From NCBI GenBank assembly GCA_016789305.1, contig JAEURJ010000002.1, forward strand, positions 186,001 to 250,000: a DNA stretch of 64,000 nt. Reading direction: 5' to 3'. Positions 20,739 through 28,874 of the stretch are shown piece after piece. Made by a program: the position numbers and the translations under genes. Under the pieces are notes generated by a model, which made no database searches, was not told the origin of the DNA, and worked only from the letters and a program-made list of their open reading frames with translations. This DNA is from Anaerolineales bacterium (GTDB lineage Bacteria; Chloroflexota; Anaerolineae; Anaerolineales; Villigracilaceae). Within the stretch, counting starts at the first letter, position 1; the number at the start of each line of letters is the position of its first letter.

Positions 20739-21218
20739 ATGGTGGAGCAGGCCCCGAAGTCAAATCGAAATCTCATTATTGGTGTGGTGATCGCAATCGT
20801 TTTGTGTTGCTGTTGTCTTGTATCGGCAGTTGCCGGATACTATGGGTATCAGGCCTATGTGAAGGCGCAACAGGTGGTTGATCAGTTTGAAAATTTGGAT
20901 ATACCCACGGATCCAAACAATCCAAATGGCCCAACCATTGATATTCCGCTGGATGCCGGAACTCTTCCGCAGGGGGGCCTGACGGATACAGAAACCCGTT
21001 ATACAGCGTGGTTATCGGTTCAACTGGTGGCTGCTATTTCGGGTTGCGACACGCCGGATGCAGCCGGAACAACGATTGCTGTGGTTCAGGAGCCGGACGC
21101 GGGCGGTGTTTGGGTCGAAGAATGGAGTGTGGCGTGTTTAGGTGGCACTTCCATGCCTTATCGAGTGACCTTCACCCCGGAAAATGGGATCGTCAATGTG
21201 AATGTTGAAATGCCATAG
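20739..21218 (+). CDS. Single-pass anchored protein with CCCC cluster, function unknown
   Basis: The 159-residue product has a short cytoplasmic lead, then one membrane segment (about 10-36) containing four consecutive cysteines, LCCCCLVSAVAG. A short linker 'DPNNPNGP' leads to an outside domain of about 90 residues with two Cys (SGCDTP and VACLGG) that could form a disulphide. I recognise no named family; poly-Cys anchors of this type are frequent in Anaerolineae proteins and may be acylated. The ATG at 20739 has AGGAGA 7 nt upstream and is preferred to the longer frame from 20640. The gene is a single transcription unit with its own promoter and terminator. Confidence 0.7.
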   Translation: MVEQAPKSNRNLIIGVVIAIVLCCCCLVSAVAGYYGYQAYVKAQQVVDQFENLDIPTDPNNPNGPTIDIPLDAGTLPQGGLTDTETRYTAWLSVQLVAAISGCDTPDAAGTTIAVVQEPDAGGVWVEEWSVACLGGTSMPYRVTFTPENGIVNVNVEMP

Positions 21219-21237
21219 GAAGCCGTGGGAATTTAGA

Positions 21238-21265
21238 TAAAGGACGGGCATTTGCCCGTCCTTTA
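21238..21265 (+). terminator. Rho-independent terminator
   Basis: TAAAGGACGGGCA and TGCCCGTCCTTTA form a near-perfect stem with a tight T loop, followed by a T-rich tract. Confidence 0.85.
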
Positions 21266-21322
21266 TTTATTTCAATTTGCAAACAATTTACCCGCAGATA
21301 ACCCAAACTAACTACCCTAGAC

Positions 21323-21328
21323 TATAAT
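21323..21328 (+). promoter_or_regulatory. -10 box (TATAAT) of the Ser/Thr kinase gene
   Basis: TATAAT sits 29 nt before the ATG at 21358; GGAG and AAGG lie between. A -35 box is not obvious. Confidence 0.5.
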
Positions 21329-21357
21329 CGGGAAAAATCCTAAGCGGAGATCAAGGA

Positions 21358-23163
21358 ATGTCATTTAATATCGGAGAAAACATCGGTCCATATCGGATCA
21401 TCGAACAGTTGGGTCAGGGCGGCATGGCGACTGTTTACAAGGCGTATCATGCCTCCCTTGATCGATACGTGGCTTTGAAAGTGCTTCACCCCGCTTTTCA
21501 TCAGGATCAAACTTTTATCACCCGTTTTCAACGGGAGGCGCGCGTGGTTGCCAAATTGGAGCACCCGCATATCGTCCCGATTTACGATTATTCGGAACAT
21601 GAGAATCGCCCGTATCTGGTGATGAAGTACATTGAAGGGGATACCCTTAAGGCCCGCTTCAGTGCCGGACCCTTATCTTCCGCTGAGATCGAAAAAGTAG
21701 TCAACTCTGTTGGTTCTGCTCTGGCTTATGCCCATAAGCAGGGAATTTTGCACCGCGATATCAAACCCTCCAATGTATTGCTCGCCACCGATGGAGTTAT
21801 GTATTTGGCGGATTTTGGTCTTGCCCGCATTGCAGAAGCCGGTGAGTCCACCCTCTCCTCAGACTCCATCATGGGTACACCGCAATACATCTCCCCGGAA
21901 CAAGCCATGGGAGCGAAGGACCTTGATGCCGGTACCGATATTTATTCTTTCGGTGTGATGTTGTATGAAATGGTGGTGGGACAGGTACCGTTCAGTGCTG
22001 ATACCCCGTTCTCGATCATTCACGATCATATTTACACGCCCCTGCCACTCCCCATGGAGATCAACCCAAAGGTACCCGAGTCGGTTCAGCGGGTCTTGTT
22101 GAAGGCGCTGGCCAAGCAGCGTGCTGATCGCTACGGCTCTGTCGAGGAAATGTGCAAAGCCTTTACGAACGCATGGAGCGAAGCCGGTGTGCCGATGCAG
22201 GGGACTGCAATCACCATGCGACCCGGTTCCTTGAAGGGTGCGCAGGGTGCAAAGACGCAGACTGGCTCCGAAAAGGTGATCAATGTCGGGCAAACAGTGG
22301 CAGCCAAAAGTCCGAAAAAGAAGCGTTCTGGCTGGATGTGGGCAGCGGCTGGGTTGCTTCTCGTTTTGTGTCTTGGAGTGGCAGGAATGGCATTCCTGCG
22401 TTCGGTGAGAAATTTAAATACTGCGGCCACCTCCACTCCGGTGGTGAGCCTTCCACCGTCCACAGAAACGTTGTTGCCACCGCTTTCACCGCAACCCAAC
22501 CAAACACCTGGACAAAGCCAACCGGGTGGTCCTGGGAATACTTCGCCGGAAATTACTGCGGCCATTGATGCGGTTGCAAAAAATCCGGGAGATCCTAATG
22601 CTCACTTGGGTCTTGCACTGGCGTATTGGGATGCCGGCGAAAAACGTTTGGCTGCTGAGGAATTAGCGCAATCTGCTAATTTGGCTGGACCCACCAATCG
22701 GGACTTCTTCGCAAAGGCAGCTGCGGAATTCAAAAGCCGCGAGGCGTGGATCCCTGCGGCTGGTATGGAATTGCGTTTGGTGTCTGCCTATACCGGTGAG
22801 AACCTTCCCAAAAACGTAGAGGAGGATTTTCATGAGGCCGTTTATAAGGCCGCGGAAGATAAGGAAATGCCACTCTTCGTTTTCTTCGAGCGCATCGATA
22901 GTGCGAACCTGCCGATGGGGTATATTGCCCGCGGCCGCTATTCACTGTTCAATGGCAAGATCGAAGATGCCAATGCTCAATTAAATAATGCATCCAAGGC
23001 GAAGCCGGATATGTATGAAGTTTTTCTGCTCCGCGCTGAAATTGCCATCAAGACGAAAGATCTCAATACCGCAAATAACACGTTGCTTTCATTGTCGTCC
23101 GATCTTGGTGCTCCCGAGTGGATCCGACTTTTTGCAAACAACCTACTTTCAACGATTCAATAG
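21358..23163 (+). CDS. Membrane Ser/Thr protein kinase with extracellular TPR-like domain
   Basis: The 601-residue product has an N-terminal Hanks-type kinase domain (about 10-270): LGQGGMATVYKAY is the glycine loop, Lys41 in VALKVL the ATP lysine, HRDIKPSN carries catalytic Asp134, DFGLAR (152-157) the metal Asp, and SPEQAMG replaces APE. A basic stretch KSPKKKRSG precedes one membrane helix (about 326-348), then a Pro/Thr linker and an outside domain of about 200 residues rich in TPR-like A/Y/G helices. There are no PASTA repeats, unlike PknB of wall synthesis. Substrates are unknown. tpiA starts 6 nt after the stop, so the kinase and a glycolytic enzyme share a transcript. Confidence 0.92.
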   Translation: MSFNIGENIGPYRIIEQLGQGGMATVYKAYHASLDRYVALKVLHPAFHQDQTFITRFQREARVVAKLEHPHIVPIYDYSEHENRPYLVMKYIEGDTLKARFSAGPLSSAEIEKVVNSVGSALAYAHKQGILHRDIKPSNVLLATDGVMYLADFGLARIAEAGESTLSSDSIMGTPQYISPEQAMGAKDLDAGTDIYSFGVMLYEMVVGQVPFSADTPFSIIHDHIYTPLPLPMEINPKVPESVQRVLLKALAKQRADRYGSVEEMCKAFTNAWSEAGVPMQGTAITMRPGSLKGAQGAKTQTGSEKVINVGQTVAAKSPKKKRSGWMWAAAGLLLVLCLGVAGMAFLRSVRNLNTAATSTPVVSLPPSTETLLPPLSPQPNQTPGQSQPGGPGNTSPEITAAIDAVAKNPGDPNAHLGLALAYWDAGEKRLAAEELAQSANLAGPTNRDFFAKAAAEFKSREAWIPAAGMELRLVSAYTGENLPKNVEEDFHEAVYKAAEDKEMPLFVFFERIDSANLPMGYIARGRYSLFNGKIEDANAQLNNASKAKPDMYEVFLLRAEIAIKTKDLNTANNTLLSLSSDLGAPEWIRLFANNLLSTIQ

Positions 23164-23169
23164 GAAAAC

Positions 23170-23928
23170 ATGAGAACACCCTTCGTAGCTGGAAATTGGA
23201 AAATGAACAAGACCATCGCGGAAGCCCGCGACCTGGTCGCCAAGATGAGCGCGCCAATGCGCGAGATCAATGGAGTTGAGAAAGTTTTTTGTCCGCCATT
23301 TACTTCCTTAATGGCTGTTTCTGAAATGCTTGCTGGCAGTGATGTTGGCCTGGGCGCACAGAACATGTATTGGGAGGAAAAGGGTGCGTTCACCGGCGAG
23401 GTTTCCCCCTCGATGGTCAAGGAATTGTGCGGATACGTGATCCTCGGTCACTCGGAACGCCGTGCTTATTTTGGCGAAACGGATGAGACGGTGAATAAGA
23501 AACTTCGCGCAGCGCAGGCCATGGGACTTGTTTCGATCGTTTGTGTGGGTGAAACCCTGGATCAATACGAGTCGGGGCGCACGCGGGAAGTTGTTTCTGC
23601 TCAAACCAGTCTTGGCCTCAAGGACGTATCTCCCGATTATGCCACCAGCATTGTCGTAGCCTATGAACCTGTCTGGGCGATCGGGACAGGCAAGGCGTCG
23701 AATGGACCCGAAGCGAATACTGTCATCAAGGACTTCATTCGCCCGGCGATTGCAGAGTTATACGGTGAAAAGACCGCACAGGCCGTCCGCGTTTTGTACG
23801 GCGGCTCTGTGACCGCGGCAAACGCTGCGGAATTTTTCGCACAGCCCGATATCGATGGGGCATTGGTTGGCGGCGCAAGTTTGAAGCTCGATGAATTTGT
23901 TGCCATTACAAAGGCCGCAGTGAAATAG
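23170..23928 (+). CDS. tpiA: Triosephosphate isomerase
   Basis: The 252-residue product has the normal TIM-barrel length and motifs: GNWKMNK (active-site Asn and Lys near the N-terminus), ILGHSERR (electrophile His), AYEPVWAIGTG (catalytic Glu and the flexible loop) and VLYGGSV (phosphate loop). It interconverts dihydroxyacetone phosphate and glyceraldehyde 3-phosphate and so joins gapA and pgk encoded 5 kb upstream. An AGGAAA lies before the ATG. It sits between the Ser/Thr kinase (6 nt gap) and an M50-like protease (4 nt gap). Confidence 0.96.
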   Translation: MRTPFVAGNWKMNKTIAEARDLVAKMSAPMREINGVEKVFCPPFTSLMAVSEMLAGSDVGLGAQNMYWEEKGAFTGEVSPSMVKELCGYVILGHSERRAYFGETDETVNKKLRAAQAMGLVSIVCVGETLDQYESGRTREVVSAQTSLGLKDVSPDYATSIVVAYEPVWAIGTGKASNGPEANTVIKDFIRPAIAELYGEKTAQAVRVLYGGSVTAANAAEFFAQPDIDGALVGGASLKLDEFVAITKAAVK

Positions 23929-23932
23929 ATCA

Positions 23933-24685
23933 GTGCTGTTTTCAGGCTTCTTTTGGTTTGCTTGTACGCTCGTGCCGCTGGTATTGCTCCAGCGGCTTTT
24001 GCATCGCGAGATCCAGGCGGTGCTGTTGTTGTTGACGCGCCACCCGCAGTTGACCGTGGCACTGTTTTCCATTCTGTTTTTCCCCGGCGTATTCATTCAT
24101 GAGACCAGTCATTACCTGATGGCAAAACTCCTTCGCGTTCGTACGCGGGGATTTTCTTTGATCCCAAACACACTGCCCGATGGAAGACTGCAAATGGGAT
24201 ATGTGGAAACGGAAGCGGCCGATATCGTGCGCGATTCGTTGATCGGGTTATCGCCGTTGATCGCTGGTTCCCTGTTCGTTGCGTATGCCGGGTTGAATCG
24301 TTTGCATTTGCATACACTTTGGGATGTGCTGAGAAACGGTCAGCTCGAACTGTTTTGGCTGGGGCTGGGCTTGCTGCCCACAGTCAAGGATTTTTATTTG
24401 TGGTTTTATTTTACGTTTGCGGTTTCCAGCACCATGATGCCCTCCGATTCCGACCGCCATTCCTGGCTTCCTCTGGGATTGTGGACGGCGGCTTTGTTCA
24501 CATTGGCTATTTTTGCGGGGGCCGGCACCTGGATGCTTGAAAATATCACCCCTTTTTTGGATAACTTTTTATATTCCGTGGCCCTGTTATTTGGAATGAG
24601 CAACGCCGTACACGTGGTGCTGCTGATCCCATTCTTCCTGTTCCATCGCTTGCTGGTCTACATCATGAAAGTGGACGTGCGCTAA
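23933..24685 (+). CDS. M50-like (site-2-protease type) membrane metallopeptidase
   Basis: The 250-residue product is very hydrophobic, with about six membrane segments. FIHETSHYLMAKLL within the second segment is an HExxH zinc motif embedded in a helix, the hallmark of the M50/S2P intramembrane proteases. The second part of the M50 site (an NxxPxxxxDG-like segment) is not clear, although MMPSDSDRH late in the protein contributes Asp residues, so activity is not certain. The start is a GTG at 23933, only 4 nt after the tpiA stop, so translation is probably coupled. It converges on a minus-strand gene 5 nt away without a visible terminator. Confidence 0.75.
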   Translation: MLFSGFFWFACTLVPLVLLQRLLHREIQAVLLLLTRHPQLTVALFSILFFPGVFIHETSHYLMAKLLRVRTRGFSLIPNTLPDGRLQMGYVETEAADIVRDSLIGLSPLIAGSLFVAYAGLNRLHLHTLWDVLRNGQLELFWLGLGLLPTVKDFYLWFYFTFAVSSTMMPSDSDRHSWLPLGLWTAALFTLAIFAGAGTWMLENITPFLDNFLYSVALLFGMSNAVHVVLLIPFFLFHRLLVYIMKVDVR

Positions 24686-24690
24686 CGTTC

Positions 24691-25107
24691 TTAAAGATAA
24701 ACCGTTTCATTTCTTTTTGAATTAAATAACGCCACGACTTTCCGCCCTTCCCTCACTCCCGCTTCACTGGCCATCTCCTGTGCTTCGGATAAATTATTAC
24801 ACCCAGTTGCGACATCAAAATAGAAGTCGCCTGATCGCGGGTTGATCCATGTCCCCAGCCAGCAATCCTCCTCGCTGAGGAAAACTTCATTGACGGTAAT
24901 AAACCGTTGCAACTCCAACGCCAGATCCACGGTGGGTGGGAGAATGGCGGTTTTTGACGGATATTTTGGAAAGCTCCAAAGATCTCTTGGCGGGAGGAAA
25001 AGCCCCACATCAGGCTTTGATGCCGAGCCACCGTCTTTTAATGTAAAAGAAACCAGTCGGGCAATATATTCTTTAAACTTCTTTTTGTGATCATTGAGCT
25101 TGTTCAT
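24691..25107 (-). CDS. Hypothetical protein, 138 residues
   Basis: The product begins MNKLNDHKKKFKEYIARLV and contains SGDFYFDVATGCNNLSEAQ and EGRKVVALFN; it has no signal peptide or membrane segment. I recognise no family. The ATG at 25107 lies within the 3' end of the VOC gene (17-bp overlap), which suggests translational coupling; a longer frame reaching 25224 lies wholly inside the VOC gene and is rejected. C-terminal length and composition look like a genuine globular protein. It is convergent with the M50-like protease gene. Confidence 0.65.
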   Translation of the reverse strand: MNKLNDHKKKFKEYIARLVSFTLKDGGSASKPDVGLFLPPRDLWSFPKYPSKTAILPPTVDLALELQRFITVNEVFLSEEDCWLGTWINPRSGDFYFDVATGCNNLSEAQEMASEAGVREGRKVVALFNSKRNETVYL

Positions 25108-25513
25108 CTTTGTTCGACGGCTGGAAAAGGGTGATTTGCATCCCATCCGGGTCCTGAAGCCGCACGTTCCTGTCTCCCCACGGTGTGACGACTGGCGCGT
25201 GTACCAGAGTCGCTCCGTTTGCAAGCAGTCTTTCCATGGCTGCGTTCAAATCCGGGACCTGTAACGCAAAGCGGATCGCACCGCTTACGCGCTTTTCCGC
25301 CTCGATCTGGTCGATTGTCCCTGCTTGTGTTTCGTCGAAAATTTCAAGCGTGGCCCTGCCCATATCAAGGATGAGCGCCTTGCCCTGGCCATTGTTCCAG
25401 ATTTGAGCGGGCTCGATGCCGAGTCCCATGCAATAAAAGTTTACCAGCCGCTCATAATCAGGAGTGGTGATTGCGACACGTAGTTCATGGATGGGTAAAT
25501 TTGTGTTGGACAT
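25091..25513 (-). CDS. VOC-family (glyoxalase/bleomycin-resistance fold) protein
   Basis: The 140-residue product shows the paired beta-alpha-beta-beta-beta modules of the vicinal oxygen chelate family: HELRVAITTPDYERLVNFY at the N-terminus and IRFALQVPDLNAAMERLLANGATLV in the second half, ending RNVRLQDPDGMQITLFQ, where Asp-Pro-Asp-Gly-x-x-(Ile) is the usual C-terminal strand. Family members bind metals and act as lyases, dioxygenases or antibiotic-binding proteins; the substrate here cannot be told. The downstream hypothetical gene overlaps its 3' end. Confidence 0.8.
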   Translation of the reverse strand: MSNTNLPIHELRVAITTPDYERLVNFYCMGLGIEPAQIWNNGQGKALILDMGRATLEIFDETQAGTIDQIEAEKRVSGAIRFALQVPDLNAAMERLLANGATLVHAPVVTPWGDRNVRLQDPDGMQITLFQPSNKDEQAQ

Positions 25514-25623
25514 GTTTCAAAGGACCCTTCTATTCATATAAATGTGTAGCATGTCTTTCGGCAAACCGCAAAACATGCAATTCCCTTTGAATGTAAAAGA
25601 GGATTCCTCAATGAGAGAAACCT

Positions 25624-26034
25624 CTAAACATATGGATTGCGAACTGGCTTTACTTTCTCTAAATTTGTTTTGCATTTTTCACAAAATAGTAACGACAGTG
25701 AGTTTAATGTACCGCAATTTGGGCAGACTGCCACTTCGATGCCAAGGCTTTCCACTCTTTTCTGCTCTTTTTCAGCAGCATTAAGAGATTGGGAGACTTC
25801 ACTTTTGATGGATGGGCTATCGCTTGGTTTTGAAGAAAACTTTCCAATCAGCCACCATAACCCCAGCATAATCAATCCAGGGACAAGCAGAATACCTCCA
25901 ATTGCTGTCCCAAACCCGGCAGGGTCAACCCAAGCGCCTTCGGACCTGTTCCCCAACGACTCCAGAATCATGAAAAGACCCCAAATGGAAATGGTTACCC
26001 CTAGAATACCGAACAGATTCTTAAGAAAATTCAT
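25624..26034 (-). CDS. Two-TM protein with C-terminal zinc ribbon
   Basis: The 136-residue product has two hydrophobic helices (about 5-27 and 43-65) and then a soluble tail with CPNCG and CEKCK spaced as a zinc ribbon (about 104-123). The ribbon would face the cytoplasm. The function is unknown; the same membrane-plus-ribbon design recurs in two other genes of this window (39640 and 40269, ribbon at the N-terminus). A GGAAGG lies 7 nt before the ATG. It is 32 nt downstream of the acyltransferase gene and may be cotranscribed. Confidence 0.7.
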   Translation of the reverse strand: MNFLKNLFGILGVTISIWGLFMILESLGNRSEGAWVDPAGFGTAIGGILLVPGLIMLGLWWLIGKFSSKPSDSPSIKSEVSQSLNAAEKEQKRVESLGIEVAVCPNCGTLNSLSLLFCEKCKTNLEKVKPVRNPYV

Positions 26035-26066
26035 CGTTACCTTCCTGCTTTTACGGCTATTCCTAA

Positions 26067-27161
26067 TTATTTTGATTTTGAAAAGAATTTATCCTTCATG
26101 CCTAGAAAACGTTTTTCAAAAATCTCATAACTTATTGAACTTATAACTAGTGTTATTAAAAACGAAATCAATGCTATGCCAATTCGTGGCATGGAAGGGT
26201 TATATTCTCCTATTAACCATATGACTGGATAGTGAAACACATACAACCCGTAACTTATCTTTCCCAAATACTCGAGAAAAGAATTGTTGATCACTAAAGG
26301 AAAAAATTTGCCATCCTTGATTTGAACTATTATTTTGGCGAAAATAAAATTTGCAAGCGAATATCCCCAGATATATTGGTCACGCAGAAATTCCCTGTAG
26401 CCAAAACTAAGGATATCTATCTGGCCGGTTGGTATATATTGGGATACATAGCCAAGGAGTGTGGAACAGTATAGAAGCACCAACGTTTGTATGTTGGTTT
26501 TGTCGCTTGTCTGATACAGCGCAAAGTATCCCCCCATTGCAAAGGCGTCAATATGCGAAAATGGGAGAACATATATCACGAGGTCGATGGGCTGACCTAA
26601 AAAAGGGAATCCTCCGCTTTGTGAGACTATTGTAATTAGTAACCTTAATACCGGCCCTAGAAAAATAATGATCAGCGATAATGCCTTGAAGTGTTTTTGA
26701 TTTACAAAAAAAATCAGGAAAGGCCATAGTAGATAAAATTGCTCTTCAACTGCCAGGGACCAGAAGTGAGTTAAAAAGTAATTGTGTTCATAAAGACGAG
26801 ATGCATGAAAAAAGTCATAAGCGTATGTGAGAGCCCAGGGTATTTGTTTTATGAATAGATTGATCTCTCTCACCCCGCTGTAGTTTTTCGTATTTATGAT
26901 TAGGAGACAGATGAGCAAAATTAGAAGAAGATATAGGTAAGAAAGCGGAAAAATACGCAATGCGCGCCTGCCAAAGAAGTTCACGAAAAAACTTCGTGGA
27001 GGCAGGGTCTTTTTTGTGTCGATCAAGATCGGTGTCAGCAGGAACCCGGATAGCACGAAAAATGCCTGTACTCCCAAATAGCCAGGTGTAAACAATTTGC
27101 AATGATATGCAAAAACTGCAAGAAATGCGAATGCTCTGAAAGAGTTTAGGCCGCGATACAT
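26067..27161 (-). CDS. Acyltransferase-3 family membrane protein
   Basis: The 364-residue product has about ten membrane helices. The N-terminus LNSFRAFAFLAVFAYH has the conserved Arg and the catalytic-type His of acyltransferase family 3 (OatA/NodX-like), followed by LGVQAFFVLSGFLLT. The central AVEEQFYLLWPF and C-terminal GKISYGLYVFHYPVIW are also typical. Members O-acetylate or acylate surface glycans, lipids or peptidoglycan. An AGGAAA lies upstream. A 110-nt leader before this gene is homologous to the leader of the GNAT gene at 28875. A second member lies at 48389. Confidence 0.88.
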   Translation of the reverse strand: MYRGLNSFRAFAFLAVFAYHCKLFTPGYLGVQAFFVLSGFLLTPILIDTKKTLPPRSFFVNFFGRRALRIFPLSYLYLLLILLICLLIINTKNYSGVREINLFIKQIPWALTYAYDFFHASRLYEHNYFLTHFWSLAVEEQFYLLWPFLIFFVNQKHFKALSLIIIFLGPVLRLLITIVSQSGGFPFLGQPIDLVIYVLPFSHIDAFAMGGYFALYQTSDKTNIQTLVLLYCSTLLGYVSQYIPTGQIDILSFGYREFLRDQYIWGYSLANFIFAKIIVQIKDGKFFPLVINNSFLEYLGKISYGLYVFHYPVIWLIGEYNPSMPRIGIALISFLITLVISSISYEIFEKRFLGMKDKFFSKSK

Positions 27162-27173
27162 ATCTTTTTTTTC

Positions 27174-27286
27174 CTGCCAATGGTTTGCGGCTTGCCTCGT
27201 GTGATCTTCACAGGATCCTGGACTCTTCCTTGCATCATAAAAATCTCAAAGGTAACAAGCTGTTCCAAATTATATAATCCCTTCCT
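27174..27286 (-). promoter_or_regulatory. Homologous leader, copy A (upstream of acyltransferase)
   Basis: In gene orientation the region begins with a GGGATTATATAAT promoter-like box, then GAGATTTTTATG, AAGGAAGAGTCC, GGATCC and CCGCAAACCATTGG just before the coding start. Each block has a counterpart in the same order at 29823-29935. The rest of the gap to the next gene (27287-27381) shows nothing I recognise. Confidence 0.45.
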
Positions 27287-27381
27287 TCGTTTCGCAATCA
27301 ACTCTGTTGAATAAAAAGAACCTGTTGGCTCATGGATACCCCTTTAGCCTTGTTGTATGTTGGGTTTGCCGTACATCGTCG

Positions 27382-28251
27382 TTAAAGTGCAGTTACGATT
27401 ATACCGATGATTGCGGTCACTATTCCGAGCCCTTGAGTACGGGTGATTTTGTCTTTCAAGAAAATAATAGCCAGTGTAATGGTCACGATTGATAGTGCGG
27501 AAGCAATGGGGGTGATCAATATTGCGTCTCCGAATGTCAATCCGTAATTAACCAGTGCAACTGCACCGGCTTCGATGATGCCCATAAATAAGACCAGGTA
27601 TTTTGTATTCGCGGGAGTCCTGGTCAGCCCCACCTTTTGTTTTACAAGCAGTGAATGGATTAATAAGAATGCAATAATCCCAAGTTTTATAAACAGGGTG
27701 GTCAATAACCACCCGATTTTTTCAGTAATAACCTCGCTGACATTCCAAAAGACGCCAAAGAAAAAAGCCCCGAAGACTGCTTCTTTGACGCCCGCTGAAA
27801 GTTGAAATCTTTGATTCCTGATTTCGCTCCAATTTAAGGATGCCAGCGCAGCGCCAAAGAGGATCATTATCACGCCCAAAGTTTGTGGGGTGGTCAGTCG
27901 TTGCCCCATAAAGATAAAGGCAAATAGCATGGTGAACACTGCCCACAGGTTCATGGTTGCGGCAACGATGGATATGTTGCCTGTTTCAAAGCCTTTGAAG
28001 AAAAACAAATACCCGGCGGAATAAAGGATTGCTGCGATGAGCGACAGAATAATTGCAAGGACGGGGATGTTGATGCCTGATCCGAAAATAATAACAAGGA
28101 GAAGTATCGAAATGAAGCCGGCCAATTGCGACCAAAACAGAGACTTGAAAGCCCCGATCTGTTTGGCAAAAACGCCGCCTAGAAAGTCGTATATTCCCCA
28201 GCCGAACATGCCGCCTATTCCCAATAAAATACTTAAGATGGTTGTACTCAT
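27382..28251 (-). CDS. EamA/DMT-family transporter
   Basis: The 289-residue product is nearly all membrane, with about ten helices in two homologous halves, as in the EamA/drug-metabolite transporter superfamily: MFGWGIYDFLGGVFAKQIG in the first half and GDAILITPIASALSIVTITLAIIFLKDK in the second, including the Pro in the ITPIASAL loop. It probably exports or imports a small metabolite. The ATG at 28251 is favoured over 28269 because GGAGG lies between the two. Neighbours give no substrate hint. Confidence 0.82.
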   Translation of the reverse strand: MSTTILSILLGIGGMFGWGIYDFLGGVFAKQIGAFKSLFWSQLAGFISILLLVIIFGSGINIPVLAIILSLIAAILYSAGYLFFFKGFETGNISIVAATMNLWAVFTMLFAFIFMGQRLTTPQTLGVIMILFGAALASLNWSEIRNQRFQLSAGVKEAVFGAFFFGVFWNVSEVITEKIGWLLTTLFIKLGIIAFLLIHSLLVKQKVGLTRTPANTKYLVLFMGIIEAGAVALVNYGLTFGDAILITPIASALSIVTITLAIIFLKDKITRTQGLGIVTAIIGIIVTAL

Positions 28252-28367
28252 AAATGTTGCAGCCTCCATTGCCTGGGGGTATATCGTCGTTGAAATGGGG
28301 AGAGTGAGGCAAGCCGGTGGCGATTGTACGGGACTTGTATTGACGCGATCTTTGACTTGACGCAGAT

Positions 28368-28817
28368 CTATGTCTTCCAGGTGAAGTCAGCTTCAGAGCC
28401 TGCCAGAATGTCGCCTTGTTGAACATCCTCCTTGTCGATATCCTTCAGCAATATGCCAACATCGTCCCCAGCCTTGGCATGAGTGATTACCTTGCGGCGC
28501 ATTTCAACGCCATTCACGGTTGCTGTCTTGCTTGAGTCCTTCCCCTGAATTCGGATCTCATCTCCGACGGTAACGGTTCCGCTCTCGATGCGACCGGTGA
28601 CAACGGTCCCCCGGCCTTTAATGGAAAAAATATCCTGTACAGTCATACGGAAAGTAGGATCAGTGGTCATGGGTGTTTTCGAAAATCCTTTCATGAATTG
28701 GTTAAGCAATAAGAGTAGCGAGATTTTTGGTAAGGAGAGTGGAGCGCTTTCAAAAAACTCCAGGCCGGGTTCTTCTTCAAATAAAATAAAAGGATCGGCC
28801 GACAATCTTCTGTCCAT
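28368..28817 (-). CDS. Stand-alone EF-Tu domain II protein
   Basis: Up to 149 residues. From about residue 53 the sequence matches translation-factor domain II: TVQDIFSIKGRGTVVTGRI, SGTVTVGDEIRI, VNGVEMRRKVI, AKAGDDVGILLKDIDKEDVQQGDIL. There is no GTPase domain and no domain III, and the preceding 40 residues are unrelated and partly hydrophobic (SLPKISLLLLLNQF). The start is uncertain: ATG 28694 (residue 42) would give just the domain; no good Shine-Dalgarno is seen at either. Short EF-Tu/IF-2/RF-3-like proteins of this kind occur in other bacteria with no settled role. It could also be a relic of a larger gene, but the domain shows no decay. Confidence 0.7.
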   Translation of the reverse strand: MDRRLSADPFILFEEEPGLEFFESAPLSLPKISLLLLLNQFMKGFSKTPMTTDPTFRMTVQDIFSIKGRGTVVTGRIESGTVTVGDEIRIQGKDSSKTATVNGVEMRRKVITHAKAGDDVGILLKDIDKEDVQQGDILAGSEADFTWKT

Positions 28818-28874
28818 CTCGTTGCGCTTGCAGATACATACGTTTTATGAGGAGCATTCCTAAAGTATAGCTAT

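Noticed and set aside
28368..28817. Truncated tuf pseudogene
   Set aside because: Domain II has no stops or gaps and neighbouring DNA holds no remnants of the GTPase domain or domain III.
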